DNA of 64,000 bases, from positions 2,450,501 through 2,514,500 of the forward strand of contig NZ_CP045503.2 of assembly GCF_007004545.3 (NCBI RefSeq), given 5' to 3'. The translations under genes were made by a program, and so were the position numbers. Position 1 is the stretch's first letter; every line of letters begins with the position of its first letter. This DNA comes from Shewanella eurypsychrophilus (GTDB taxonomy: Bacteria > Pseudomonadota > Gammaproteobacteria > Enterobacterales > Shewanellaceae). The notes below the pieces were generated by a model. That model was not told the DNA's origin. It was given only the letters and a program-made list of their open reading frames with translations, and did not search any database. This document shows positions 1 to 9,778 of the stretch, piece after piece.

Positions 1-1
1 G

Positions 2-3000
2 CAAATACTAGGTCAGAAGATCAACATGTTGATGCCGAGCCCTTTTTCTGATGAGCATGATGATTACCTGACAAATTATCTAAATTCAGGTGTGAAGAAA
101 GTGATAGGTAAAGGTAGAGAACTCATTGGGCTTAGAAGCGATGGCAGTCAATTTCCTATCTTTCTTTCTGTAGGAGAAGTACAGCTTGAAAGTGGTGTTT
201 TTTTTACAGGGTTTATCCGTGATATTAGCCAGCAAAAAAAGTTTGAACAGTCGATGATTAAGAGTGAGTCCTTGAATCGTGGCATGGTTAATACGTGTTT
301 AGATGCCATTCTCTCTATTACGAGCAAAGGGGTCATCCTTGCTTGCAATACTGCAGCAGAAGCCTTATTCCAATATCGTAGCGATGAACTCATTGGGAAT
401 AAAATTAACATTTTAATGCCTAGCCCTTTCACTGAAGAGCATGACGGCTATCTGGATAACTACCTGAGCTCTGGTGTTAAAAAAGTCATAGGCAAAGGTA
501 GGGAAGTCATAGGCTTGAAAAAGGATGGCTCTACTTTCCCTATGTACTTAACCGTTGGGCAAGTCAAGCAAGGGGATGAAGTGGTCTTTACCGGGTTTGT
601 CCGTGACATTACCAAAGAGAAGCAATATGAACAGGACTTAACGAAGAGTAATGATGATCTGTTGAAGCAAAATGAATTGAAGAGTCAAGTGTCTATCATC
701 AACGAGTTAACTCAGGGGGCTACCGAACTTAATGCGATGTCTGATGAGATAATTGCAGTACTCGCTGAAATGATGAATGCGGGTTACGGTGTTCTTTACA
801 CTTATTTAAAATCTGATGACCAAGAAGGACTATCTTTATCAGGTAGTTATGCATTTAAAAAACGTAAAGCCATTTTACCGATAATCGCTTTAGGGGAGGG
901 GCTTGTTGGCCAATGTGGTAAGGAAAGGAAAACCATATTACTTACCCAGGTTCCTGCCGATTATATTCAAATTAGCTCTGGCTTAGGGGAGAAAGAACCA
1001 TTAAATGTGCTTGTGGTTCCTATCGTATTTGAATGTGAGTTGATGGGTGTTATTGAACTCGCGTCATTCAAAACATTTCAAGACGAACAAGTTGAAATGC
1101 TGGAGTTAATTAGTCTGAGTTTAGGGATTGTTATTAATAATCTGCGTAACCAGCAGCAGACCCAAGAGCTTCTTGTTAAGACCCTGAGGCAATCGGAGGA
1201 GTTACAGGCACAACAGGAGGAGCTTAAAAGTTCAAATGAAAGTTTGATGGAGCAGACACAACTACTTAAAACGTCTGAAGAGGAATTAAAGCAGCAAACA
1301 GAAGAGCTCAAGGTATCCAATGAAGAGTTGGAAGAGAAACAAGTTTTTCTTAAACAGCAAAGAGATGAGATTGATGCGGCCAAAAATGATCTCACTATCA
1401 AGGCCAACGAGCTTGCTCTTGCGAGTAAATATAAATCTGAATTTTTAGCCAATATGAGCCATGAGTTAAGAACGCCTCTTAATAGCCTTTTATTACTCGC
1501 TAAAGGGTTGTCAGATAATAAAAAACAACACTTAGATAAGACCGAAGTGGAAGATGCCAAGATTATTTTCGATGGAGGCAACAATTTACTATGTCTTATC
1601 AATGACATTATGGATCTCTCTAAAGTGGAGGCTGGAAAATTAAATATTCATATAGAGGAGGTGAACTTAAGTGCTCTTTGCCGAAACCTGAAGCAAGTGT
1701 TTGACCCGATTGCTAAGAGTCGTGGTCTCAGTTTTATCATTGATATAGATAAGACACTTTCTCCATCTTTTACCAGTGATGGCCAGCGGGTAGAGCAGGT
1801 ATTAAGAAACTTACTTTCAAATTCTTTTAAGTTTACCGAAACAGGTTCTGTGACCTTGCATATCGCTGATTCAAAGCCAGAGAAACAATTTACCCATAGC
1901 AGTTTAGATGCTAAGCACGCATTAGCGTTTGAAGTCATAGATACTGGCATTGGGATCCCTGCTGATAAATTGCACGCCATATTTGAAGCATTTCAGCAAC
2001 AAGACGGCTCTACAAGTAGAAAATATGGTGGAACTGGGCTGGGGTTAACCATAGCGCGCGAATTAACTCGATTGTTAGCAGGCGAAATACAGTTGCAGAG
2101 CCAGCCTAATCTAGGTAGCACATTTACGCTTTACTTGCCTAAAACCTATGATTCAAAAGGTGTGGAGCCCAAAGGTCATCGCTCTGAGCACACGACCAGT
2201 GTTGAAATGACTAAACCTATGGACTTCTCTTTAGCGCATCATCAAGATAATGATAAAGCGATCAACCCAGAACATTCTCAGGTTGAAGGCTTGTTGCATC
2301 CTTTGACAACGATGCAGCCATATCCGTCATTCATCGCTGACGATCGCAAATATTTACAAAAGGGTGAACGCTCACTATTGATCATCGATGATGATAAGAA
2401 TTTTGCAAAAATCCTTAGAGATCATGGCAGAGAGCAAGGCTATAAATGCCTCGTCGCAGGTGATGGACGAACGGGGATCTATCTTGCCCAGCAGTATCAA
2501 CCCAGCGGCATAATACTCGATATTATGTTGCCGGATATCGATGGTCATCAGGTATTGGAACAACTCAAATTTAGTCTAAAGACTCGTCATATTCCCGTTG
2601 AGATCATCTCTGCCCATAGTGATGATAAAAATTCAGCCTTAGTTCAAGGGGCGATAGGCTTGCAGACTAAACCTATCAGTCAAGATCAGTTATTAACGGT
2701 ATTTGATGAAATAAAGGCATTTTCATCTGCTGAGCTGCGCCATGTGTTAGTCATAGAAGATGATATTGCTAATCAAACCTCGATCATCAGACTGCTGGAG
2801 AATAGTGATATAGACATCAAGTGTGTCGATAGCGGCAGCCAAGGTGTCGATGAGATCATGTCGGGAGAATATGATTGTGTCATCTTAGATCTGGGACTAC
2901 CGGATTTTAGTGGTTTTGAAGTATTAAAGCGGATAGAAGCCAGTGACCTTGAACGAGTGCCGCCTGTGATTGTTTATACGGGTCAAGAGATCACCGATGA

Positions 3001-3544
3001 AGAGCAGGACGAGCTTAGTAAGTACTCATCCACCATCGTCATCAAGGGCGTAGGCTCTGCAGAACGCTTACTCGATGATATTTCTCTTTTTCTACATGAC
3101 ATAGAGTCGCGATTTTGTGCTGACAGTAAAGCGGCAATCCATATGCTTCACGATGAAGATTCTATGCTTAAAGGGCGTAAAATTTTACTGGTTGACGATG
3201 ATATGAGAAATACCTATGCACTCTCTAAGCTGTTAATTGAAACAGGGTTTGAGGTCGATATGGCCCATAATGGCAAAGAAGCAGTGGAGCAGCTATTAGA
3301 AGAGAAAAATTTCGAATTAGTGTTGATGGACACCATGATGCCTGAAATGGATGGGTATGAAGCGACTCGGTTAATTCGTGAAATGGCGCACTATAAACAC
3401 CTTCCAATTATTGCATTAACCGCTAAGACGATGGCGGAAGACAGAGAGAAATCCTTGCAAGCTGGCGCATCAGAGTATCTGACAAAACCAATCGATTTAG
3501 AAAAGTTGTTATCTATCATGCGCATCTGGCTTTTTAAGCATTAG
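2..3544 (+). CDS. Hybrid sensor histidine kinase (PAS-PAS-GAF-HisKA-HATPase-REC-REC-REC), 5' end outside window
   Basis: Multidomain signalling kinase that should autophosphorylate on histidine and pass phosphate to its own receiver domains. The frame is open to the window edge, and the first residues already lie inside a PAS domain, so the true start is upstream. Domains by approximate position: partial PAS 2-235, second PAS 270-620 (the two share a near-identical ILMPSPF segment), GAF 700-1135, Glu/Gln-rich coiled coil 1150-1420, HisKA with the H-box NMSHELRTPL near 1450, HATPase to about 2135 (DTGIGIP, GGTGLGLTIARE), then three receivers at 2375-2720, 2745-3100 and 3175-3535. Each receiver keeps an acceptor Asp (LDIMLPD, LDLGLPD, MDTMMPE) and a conserved Lys. 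It is 15 nt from a paralogous kinase and probably co-transcribed with it. No membrane segment is visible in the part present. Its signal is unknown. Confidence 0.9.
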   Translation, partial: QILGQKINMLMPSPFSDEHDDYLTNYLNSGVKKVIGKGRELIGLRSDGSQFPIFLSVGEVQLESGVFFTGFIRDISQQKKFEQSMIKSESLNRGMVNTCLDAILSITSKGVILACNTAAEALFQYRSDELIGNKINILMPSPFTEEHDGYLDNYLSSGVKKVIGKGREVIGLKKDGSTFPMYLTVGQVKQGDEVVFTGFVRDITKEKQYEQDLTKSNDDLLKQNELKSQVSIINELTQGATELNAMSDEIIAVLAEMMNAGYGVLYTYLKSDDQEGLSLSGSYAFKKRKAILPIIALGEGLVGQCGKERKTILLTQVPADYIQISSGLGEKEPLNVLVVPIVFECELMGVIELASFKTFQDEQVEMLELISLSLGIVINNLRNQQQTQELLVKTLRQSEELQAQQEELKSSNESLMEQTQLLKTSEEELKQQTEELKVSNEELEEKQVFLKQQRDEIDAAKNDLTIKANELALASKYKSEFLANMSHELRTPLNSLLLLAKGLSDNKKQHLDKTEVEDAKIIFDGGNNLLCLINDIMDLSKVEAGKLNIHIEEVNLSALCRNLKQVFDPIAKSRGLSFIIDIDKTLSPSFTSDGQRVEQVLRNLLSNSFKFTETGSVTLHIADSKPEKQFTHSSLDAKHALAFEVIDTGIGIPADKLHAIFEAFQQQDGSTSRKYGGTGLGLTIARELTRLLAGEIQLQSQPNLGSTFTLYLPKTYDSKGVEPKGHRSEHTTSVEMTKPMDFSLAHHQDNDKAINPEHSQVEGLLHPLTTMQPYPSFIADDRKYLQKGERSLLIIDDDKNFAKILRDHGREQGYKCLVAGDGRTGIYLAQQYQPSGIILDIMLPDIDGHQVLEQLKFSLKTRHIPVEIISAHSDDKNSALVQGAIGLQTKPISQDQLLTVFDEIKAFSSAELRHVLVIEDDIANQTSIIRLLENSDIDIKCVDSGSQGVDEIMSGEYDCVILDLGLPDFSGFEVLKRIEASDLERVPPVIVYTGQEITDEEQDELSKYSSTIVIKGVGSAERLLDDISLFLHDIESRFCADSKAAIHMLHDEDSMLKGRKILLVDDDMRNTYALSKLLIETGFEVDMAHNGKEAVEQLLEEKNFELVLMDTMMPEMDGYEATRLIREMAHYKHLPIIALTAKTMAEDREKSLQAGASEYLTKPIDLEKLLSIMRIWLFKH

Positions 3545-3559
3545 CTCAGGAGTGAAATA

Positions 3560-6500
3560 ATGTTGATTGACCTCAAGTTTAGAACCCAACTCTTGATGAG
3601 TTACTCAGTGATCTTATCATTTATGCTGGGTATCGCTTTAGTCGTGTTCTTTAGTATTAAGTCTCTGGAAGATGATCAAGATTGGGTAAATCATAGTTAT
3701 GATGCTTTAGCTAAAGCGGCAGAAATTGAAACCATAGCCATCGACATGGAAACAGGGATGAGGGGCTATCTACTGGCGGGTAAAAGTGAGTTTTTATCTC
3801 CCTACGAGAAGGGAGATAAAGTTTTCCATGAGCAGGTCAAGTCACTGATATCTTTTGTAGAAGATAATCCTGAACAGATGAGTCTGCTCGAGGAAATAAT
3901 GGCGACCATAGATGAGTGGCACAGTGAAGTGACTAAGCCAGTGATTGCGCTAAGAGCTGAAATTGGCGATGGCAAGTCGATGAATGATATGGCTGATGTT
4001 ATCAAAGAAGCGAAGGGCAAACAGTATTTCGATAAGTTCAGGGGACATATAAATACATTTATCGAACGTGAAAAAGAGTCAGTCAAGAAGAGTCACAATA
4101 AACTTAAGAGCAGTACCAATACCCAAGATCTTAAACAGCTTGAAGAGTTAGAGATCCATTCCTATCGTGCAATCACCATGGCCCAGTCCTTGCTCGCTGC
4201 CGCAGTCGATATGGAAACTGGCATGCGCGGTTTCTTATTGTCGGGACAAGAGCATTTCCTTGACCCTTACAAGGAGGGAAGTGTTCGTTTTCATCAGTTA
4301 CTCGAAGAGTTATCCAGGTTTGTAGCGGATAACACTCTGCAAGTGTCAACGTTAGCGGGAAGCCAAACCATCATAGATAGCTGGATAAGCGAGGTGGTGG
4401 TGTCACAAATTGAACTTCGCCGAGAGATTGGCGATGCCAAAACCATGGATGATATGGCAGATCTGGTGGGAGAGGCAAAAGGTAAGGTTTATTTCGATAA
4501 GTTTCGAGGGCAAATCCAAAGGTTTAGGGATAGAGAACTCATACTGTTAGCACAGCGAAAAGAATCTTTGGCAGACACTGAGTCTTTGGTCACCAGAACG
4601 ACAATCTTCGGTACTCTCTTAGCCATCTTTGTGGGCTTGGGCATCGCGTTTAGGTTAACAACACGCATTGTGAGCCAATTGGGCGGAGAGCCAGCTTATA
4701 TCGCTGAAATAGCCAGAAAAGTGTCCAATGGCGATCTGAATTTCGAGCTGAAGGGAGATGAGAGCGCACAAGGTATCCTGGCCGAGATGAAGCAGATGAT
4801 GGTGACCCTAAAAGATAAAACCAATCTGGCACAAAAGATTGCGGCTGGGGAGTTAGATCAAGTGGCAAAGCTAGCGTCTGATAAAGATGTGTTAGGCCTT
4901 GCATTAAAAGAGATGCTGAGTAATTTAAACAGTGTTGCCAATCAGGCCGATGCACTCGCTAGTGGTGATTTTACCAAGGAAGTGGTGATCAAGAGTGATA
5001 AAGACCGTTTAGGTACAGCATTGCACGAGATGAAGAGTCAGATCAATGAGCGTAATGCTTCTTTGTCCATGAGCCTCAATCTTAATCAAGGCATAGTTAA
5101 TACCGCGGTAGATGGCATCATTTCCATTAAGGGTGATGGCACAATATTGTCGGTAAACTCTGCCACCGAGAGGATGTTCAAGTATTCGGCCAAGGCACTC
5201 ATAGGCAAAAATATCAAGATGTTGATGCCTGAGCCTTTTCATTCTGAGCATGATGATTACTTAAGTCGGTACAAGTCTACGGGAGAGAAGACCATCATAG
5301 GTAAAGGGCGTGAGGTTGTCGCCAAGTGCAGCGATGGCAGCACATTTCCAATATATCTTTCGATTGGTGAGGTGAAGCAAGGTGAAGAGGTGATGTATAC
5401 CGGTTTTATTCGCGATATTACCATTGAGAAACAGTATGAACAGGAGCTAAAAGAGAGCAATGACGATCTCTTGAAGCAAAATGAGCTGAAGAGCCGAGTG
5501 TCTATTATCAATGAATTGACCCAAGGGGCATCAGAGCTTGGGGCTATGGCTGATAGCATCATCTCGGCGTTAGCCGAAATGATGCTAGCCGGACATGGAG
5601 TCCTTTACACCTGTGGGGAAGAGGGCGATGACTTGAGCCTGTCGGGGAGTTATGCGTTTAAGAAAAGAAAGGCGATATTATCTATTATCCCCTTAGGTGA
5701 GGGACTCGTTGGCCAGTGTGCTAAAGAGAAGAAAACCATCTTATTGACCAAAGTCCCCGGCGATTATATTCAAATTAACTCAGGTTTGGGTGAAAGCTCG
5801 CCCATGAATGTATTGGTGGTGCCGGTATTATTTGAAGACGAGCTGATGGGGGTGATTGAACTCGCAACATTTCAAACATTCAGCGATGAACAAGTCGAGG
5901 TCATCGAACTCATCTGCAGTAATCTGGGCATCGTCATTAATAACCTCAAGAGCCAACAGCGTACACAGACCCTTTTGCTTGAGACCCAGAGGCAAGCGGA
6001 AGAATTACAGGCGCAGCAAGAGGAGCTCAAAAGCTCAAATGAGAGCCTGATGGAACAGACTCAATTGCTTAAAACCTCCGAAGAGGAGCTTAGGCAGCAG
6101 AGTGAGGAGCTCAAGGTCTCCAACGAAGAGTTGGAAGAGAAACAAGTGTTTCTTAAACGCCAGAAAGATGAGATAGAGGCGGCTAAAGTTGACTTGACCA
6201 TTAAGGCCAATGAACTGGCTTTAGCCAGTAAATATAAGTCAGAATTTTTGGCTAACATGAGTCACGAACTCAGGACGCCACTCAATAGCTTACTCCTGTT
6301 AGCCAAAGGGTTGGCCGACAACAATAGTCAGCACCTCGATGAGACAGAAGTCGAAGATGCTAAGGTTATTTTCGATGGTGGTAATAATCTTCTGTGTCTC
6401 ATTAATGACATCATGGATCTGTCTAAAGTCGAAGCGGGCAAGCTCAGCATACATATTGAAGAGGTTAACTTGAGTGTGCTTAGCCGTAACCTGAAACAGG

Positions 6501-8332
6501 TATTTGACCCTATTGCTAAGAGCCGTGGCCTGGAATTTATTATTAATTTGGACAAAAAACTGCCTCGAATCATCACAAGTGATGGCCAGAGAGTCGAGCA
6601 GGTGTTAAGAAATCTACTGTCGAATGCATTCAAGTTCACCGAGAATGGCTCTGTCTCTCTTAATATCGGTTACGTCAGAGCCGATACCCAATTTTCTCAT
6701 AGTAGTTTGGATGCAAATAAGGCGTTGTCACTTGCTGTTGTTGATACGGGAATTGGGATACCTTCAGATAAACTCCAGGCTATTTTTGAAGCATTTCAGC
6801 AACAAGATGGCTCTACCAGCAGAAAGTATGGCGGAACCGGTTTAGGTCTCACCATCGCCAGGGAGATGACGCGCCTTTTAGGGGGAGAAATTCAGCTTGA
6901 GAGCTCACCCAGTGAGGGCAGCACTTTCACCTTGTATTTACCCAGTAAGTTTGACTCTGATGGTGTAGAACCAGAGTCTCATGGGGACAATGAGACTATC
7001 TTATCAGAGGTAAAATATTCAACACTGATAGATGAACCTGACTCCCTTTTAAAGAAAAGTGGCAGCTCCTCAGCTGAAGTTGTCAAACATGACCCCAGCA
7101 TACAGATCCATCCAGAATTTATCCCCGATGATAGAAAGAATCTGCTGGAAGGTGATCGCTCTTTGCTTATCGTCGATGACGATAAAGTGTTTGCTAAAAT
7201 ATTACGGGATCATGCCAGAGAGAATGGCTATAAGTGCTTGGTTGCCGGTGATGGACGCACGGGGATCTATCTGGCGCAGGAATACCAACCCGATGGCATC
7301 ATTCTCGATATTATGCTACCGGATATCGATGGTCACAAGGTACTGGAGCAGCTCAAATTCAGTCTCAAGACGCGCCATATACCTGTGGAGATTATTTCAG
7401 CCCACAGTGACGATAAAAATTCTGCACTCGTTCAGGGGGCGATTGGCCTGCAAACTAAGCCTGTTAGTCAGGAGCAGCTCTTGACCGTGTTCGACGAGAT
7501 CAGAGATTTTTCTGCTTCTGAGCTGCGTCATGTACTGGTGGTAGAAGATGATATAGCCAATCAAACCTCTATTATCAGACTGTTAGAGAACAGTGATATT
7601 GACATCAAGTGTGTCGATAATGGCAGTCAGGGAGTCGATGAGATCATGTCAGGACAATATGATTGCGTCATTTTAGATCTAGGGTTACCGGATTTTAGTG
7701 GGTTTGAAGTCTTAAAGCGCATCGATGCCAGCGAGCTTACACGCGTGCCGCCAGTGATCATTTATACGGGCAAAGAGATCACCGATGAGGAGCAAGATGA
7801 GCTGAATAAATATTCATCCACCATAGTCATCAAGGGCGTGGGTTCAGCAGAGCGATTACTCGATGATATTTCGCTGTTTTTACATGATATTGAGTCTCGA
7901 TTTTGTGCCAGTAGCCAAAAAACTATACATATGCTCCACGATGAAGACTCCATGCTTAAGGGTCGTAAGGTCTTGTTGGCCGATGATGATATGAGAAACA
8001 CCTATGCTCTGTCGAAAAAATTAATCGAGATAGGCTTTGATGTCGAGATGGCCTATAACGGTAAGGAAGCGTTAGAGCAGTTGGAACAAGATAAAAATTT
8101 CGAATTGGTGCTGATGGATACCATGATGCCGGAGATGGATGGTTATGAGGCGACTCAGAAAATAAGAGCGTTGAGTCATTACAAACATATCCCTATCATA
8201 GCGTTAACCGCTAAGGCTATGCCTGAGGATAGGGAGAAATCATTGCAAGCTGGCGCGTCGGAATATCTGACTAAGCCAATCGATTTCGATAAATTACTCT
8301 CAATAATGCGGATCTGGTTGTTTAGGAACTAG
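3560..8332 (+). CDS. Giant membrane hybrid histidine kinase with two CHASE3-type sensor domains
   Basis: A 1590-residue membrane hybrid kinase. TM1 is at about residues 10-33. Two CHASE3-like four-helix domains follow (about 38-175 and 195-335), each with the motif DMETGMRG, so they look like an internal duplication. TM2 is about 345-367, then a HAMP starting with LGGEP and at least one or two HAMP-like repeats to about 500, PAS 503-620, GAF 650-800, a long coiled coil 795-887, HisKA with NMSHELRTPL near 895, HATPase to about 1130, and three receivers near 1199-1317, 1322-1443 and 1469-1588. From the PAS to the C-terminus it parallels the upstream kinase closely, so the two arose by duplication. 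A ribosome site (caggag) precedes the ATG. CHASE3 is an extracytoplasmic sensory domain of unknown ligand. Downstream partners are CheR, CheB and a receiver-kinase. Confidence 0.92.
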   Translation: MLIDLKFRTQLLMSYSVILSFMLGIALVVFFSIKSLEDDQDWVNHSYDALAKAAEIETIAIDMETGMRGYLLAGKSEFLSPYEKGDKVFHEQVKSLISFVEDNPEQMSLLEEIMATIDEWHSEVTKPVIALRAEIGDGKSMNDMADVIKEAKGKQYFDKFRGHINTFIEREKESVKKSHNKLKSSTNTQDLKQLEELEIHSYRAITMAQSLLAAAVDMETGMRGFLLSGQEHFLDPYKEGSVRFHQLLEELSRFVADNTLQVSTLAGSQTIIDSWISEVVVSQIELRREIGDAKTMDDMADLVGEAKGKVYFDKFRGQIQRFRDRELILLAQRKESLADTESLVTRTTIFGTLLAIFVGLGIAFRLTTRIVSQLGGEPAYIAEIARKVSNGDLNFELKGDESAQGILAEMKQMMVTLKDKTNLAQKIAAGELDQVAKLASDKDVLGLALKEMLSNLNSVANQADALASGDFTKEVVIKSDKDRLGTALHEMKSQINERNASLSMSLNLNQGIVNTAVDGIISIKGDGTILSVNSATERMFKYSAKALIGKNIKMLMPEPFHSEHDDYLSRYKSTGEKTIIGKGREVVAKCSDGSTFPIYLSIGEVKQGEEVMYTGFIRDITIEKQYEQELKESNDDLLKQNELKSRVSIINELTQGASELGAMADSIISALAEMMLAGHGVLYTCGEEGDDLSLSGSYAFKKRKAILSIIPLGEGLVGQCAKEKKTILLTKVPGDYIQINSGLGESSPMNVLVVPVLFEDELMGVIELATFQTFSDEQVEVIELICSNLGIVINNLKSQQRTQTLLLETQRQAEELQAQQEELKSSNESLMEQTQLLKTSEEELRQQSEELKVSNEELEEKQVFLKRQKDEIEAAKVDLTIKANELALASKYKSEFLANMSHELRTPLNSLLLLAKGLADNNSQHLDETEVEDAKVIFDGGNNLLCLINDIMDLSKVEAGKLSIHIEEVNLSVLSRNLKQVFDPIAKSRGLEFIINLDKKLPRIITSDGQRVEQVLRNLLSNAFKFTENGSVSLNIGYVRADTQFSHSSLDANKALSLAVVDTGIGIPSDKLQAIFEAFQQQDGSTSRKYGGTGLGLTIAREMTRLLGGEIQLESSPSEGSTFTLYLPSKFDSDGVEPESHGDNETILSEVKYSTLIDEPDSLLKKSGSSSAEVVKHDPSIQIHPEFIPDDRKNLLEGDRSLLIVDDDKVFAKILRDHARENGYKCLVAGDGRTGIYLAQEYQPDGIILDIMLPDIDGHKVLEQLKFSLKTRHIPVEIISAHSDDKNSALVQGAIGLQTKPVSQEQLLTVFDEIRDFSASELRHVLVVEDDIANQTSIIRLLENSDIDIKCVDNGSQGVDEIMSGQYDCVILDLGLPDFSGFEVLKRIDASELTRVPPVIIYTGKEITDEEQDELNKYSSTIVIKGVGSAERLLDDISLFLHDIESRFCASSQKTIHMLHDEDSMLKGRKVLLADDDMRNTYALSKKLIEIGFDVEMAYNGKEALEQLEQDKNFELVLMDTMMPEMDGYEATQKIRALSHYKHIPIIALTAKAMPEDREKSLQAGASEYLTKPIDFDKLLSIMRIWLFRN

Positions 8333-8349
8333 ATTTTGGGGAGACAACC

Positions 8350-9186
8350 TTGATTATGAAACCCGAAGATATGATTGAGTTTGAAGTTAATCAATTGCTT
8401 GAGGCGATAAATTTTCGTTATGGCTATGATTTTCGTGATTATTCAAGAGCTTCTCTGGAAAGAAGGATTTTAAATCGGGTATCGCTTTCGGATCTCGGCT
8501 CAGTGTCTGAGATGCTGCCTAAAATTCTACATGAACCGGATTTCTTCGATCTCTTTTTGCGTGACATGTCGGTGACTGTGACTGAAATGTTTCGTGAACC
8601 TCATGTGTTTAAGAAGGTACGACAGGAGGTTTTTACCCAACTTAAGACCTATTCGCGAGTCAATATCTGGCATGCAGGATGTGCAACCGGTGAAGAGGTT
8701 TACTCCATGGCCATTATGCTTAAAGAGGAGGGCCTGCTGGCGCGTACGCGGATTTATGCCACAGATTACAATAACCACTCACTGGAGATAGCCGAGAAGG
8801 GGATCTATCCAGCTGAAAAAATAAAGCTCTTTACTCAAAACTACTTAGCGTCCGGTGGCAAGGCCTCATTTGCCGATTACTATTTGGCTAAATTCAAGTC
8901 GGCTAAGATGGCCGAATCGCTTAAAAAACACATTACTTTTGCCAATCATAATTTGATGAAAGATCAGGCCTTTGCCGAGATGCATTTGATTGTGTGCCGC
9001 AATGTACTCATCTATTTTAATCCCAAGCTACAAGACAGGGTACTGGGCCTGTTTAAAGAGAGCCTGATCCCCAGAGGCTTTCTCTTACTCGGAGATAAGG
9101 AGACTCTGGAATTTAGTCAGGTAAAACCCTCATTCGAGGAGTTTGCCAGTAAGGAGCGGATATTCAGGCGGCTTATTCATGTATGA
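8350..9186 (+). CDS. cheR: CheR-type protein-glutamate O-methyltransferase
   Basis: A 278-residue SAM-dependent methyltransferase of the CheR family, which methylates glutamates in chemoreceptors. Seen: N-terminal all-alpha region (about 1-75), then a Rossmann domain with the SAM motif HAGCATGEEVYS (about residues 112-123) and the late conserved stretch VCRNVLIYF. The length suits the family. A TTG at 8350 is 6 nt behind GGGGAG (8338-8343), and an ATG lies two codons later at 8356, so the exact start is uncertain. It lies 17 nt after the giant kinase and overlaps cheB by 8 nt. No methyl-accepting chemotaxis protein, CheA or CheW is in the window. Its substrate may therefore be a chemoreceptor encoded elsewhere or the coiled-coil region of the neighbouring kinases; the latter is inference. 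Confidence 0.92.
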   Translation: MIMKPEDMIEFEVNQLLEAINFRYGYDFRDYSRASLERRILNRVSLSDLGSVSEMLPKILHEPDFFDLFLRDMSVTVTEMFREPHVFKKVRQEVFTQLKTYSRVNIWHAGCATGEEVYSMAIMLKEEGLLARTRIYATDYNNHSLEIAEKGIYPAEKIKLFTQNYLASGGKASFADYYLAKFKSAKMAESLKKHITFANHNLMKDQAFAEMHLIVCRNVLIYFNPKLQDRVLGLFKESLIPRGFLLLGDKETLEFSQVKPSFEEFASKERIFRRLIHV

Positions 9187-9778
9187 GGCTTTGGTTATAG
9201 GGGCCTCTGCTGGGGGACTGCATGCATTGACCTCAATCTTACCGCAGCTTCCCTATGACTATCCTCTAGCAGTATTGATTGTTCAGCACAGATGCAGGCA
9301 GGCGGATAGTTTTTTGGTCGATTATTTAAATGAAATATCTGCAGTTAGGGTAAAAGAGGCTGAGCCAGGTGAGTTGATACGGCCAGCTTACGCATATATT
9401 GCACCTGCTGGTTATCACTTGCTGGTGGAGCGGGATAAAACCTTGAGTCTGAGTATCGACCCACCAGTGAATTACTCCATTCCCTCCATTGACGTGCTTT
9501 TTCAATCGGCTGCTGCTAGCTACAAGAATCACCTAATTGGGCTTATACTTACAGGAGCTAATTCTGATGGAAGTCTGGGGATGAAAATGATCAAAGATTA
9601 TGGTGGTTTAATCATAGTCCAAGACCCTCAGACCGCCGAGGTCGATGTGATGCCAAAAGCAGCCATAGCTAGAGTTGTTGCCGATAAAATTATCCCCATA
9701 GATACATTGGGGCATTATCTGGCTGAGTGTGATTATATGCCTGAATTAAGCGTGACTAAGGACCCATTACATGAATGA
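9179..9778 (+). CDS. cheB: CheB-type protein-glutamate methylesterase without receiver domain
   Basis: A 199-residue methylesterase/deamidase domain, the reverse enzyme to CheR. The catalytic triad regions are visible: serine in IGASAGG at the N-terminus, histidine in VQHRC, and aspartate in TGANSDGS. The ATG at 9179 gives a protein that begins MYEALVIGAS, directly at the catalytic domain. A longer reading from 9143 would only add residues read out of frame from cheR. Canonical chemotaxis CheB carries an N-terminal receiver domain that controls activity; this one has none, so control must come from another protein, possibly the receiver-kinase encoded next. It overlaps the neighbours on both sides by 8 nt, which suggests translational coupling. 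Confidence 0.92.
   Translation: MYEALVIGASAGGLHALTSILPQLPYDYPLAVLIVQHRCRQADSFLVDYLNEISAVRVKEAEPGELIRPAYAYIAPAGYHLLVERDKTLSLSIDPPVNYSIPSIDVLFQSAAASYKNHLIGLILTGANSDGSLGMKMIKDYGGLIIVQDPQTAEVDVMPKAAIARVVADKIIPIDTLGHYLAECDYMPELSVTKDPLHE

Noticed and set aside
1078..1608. Antisense open frame of 176 codons within the first kinase
   Set aside because: A shadow of the coiled-coil and HisKA coding sequence; Ser/Leu-rich translation typical of antisense frames, no start signals.
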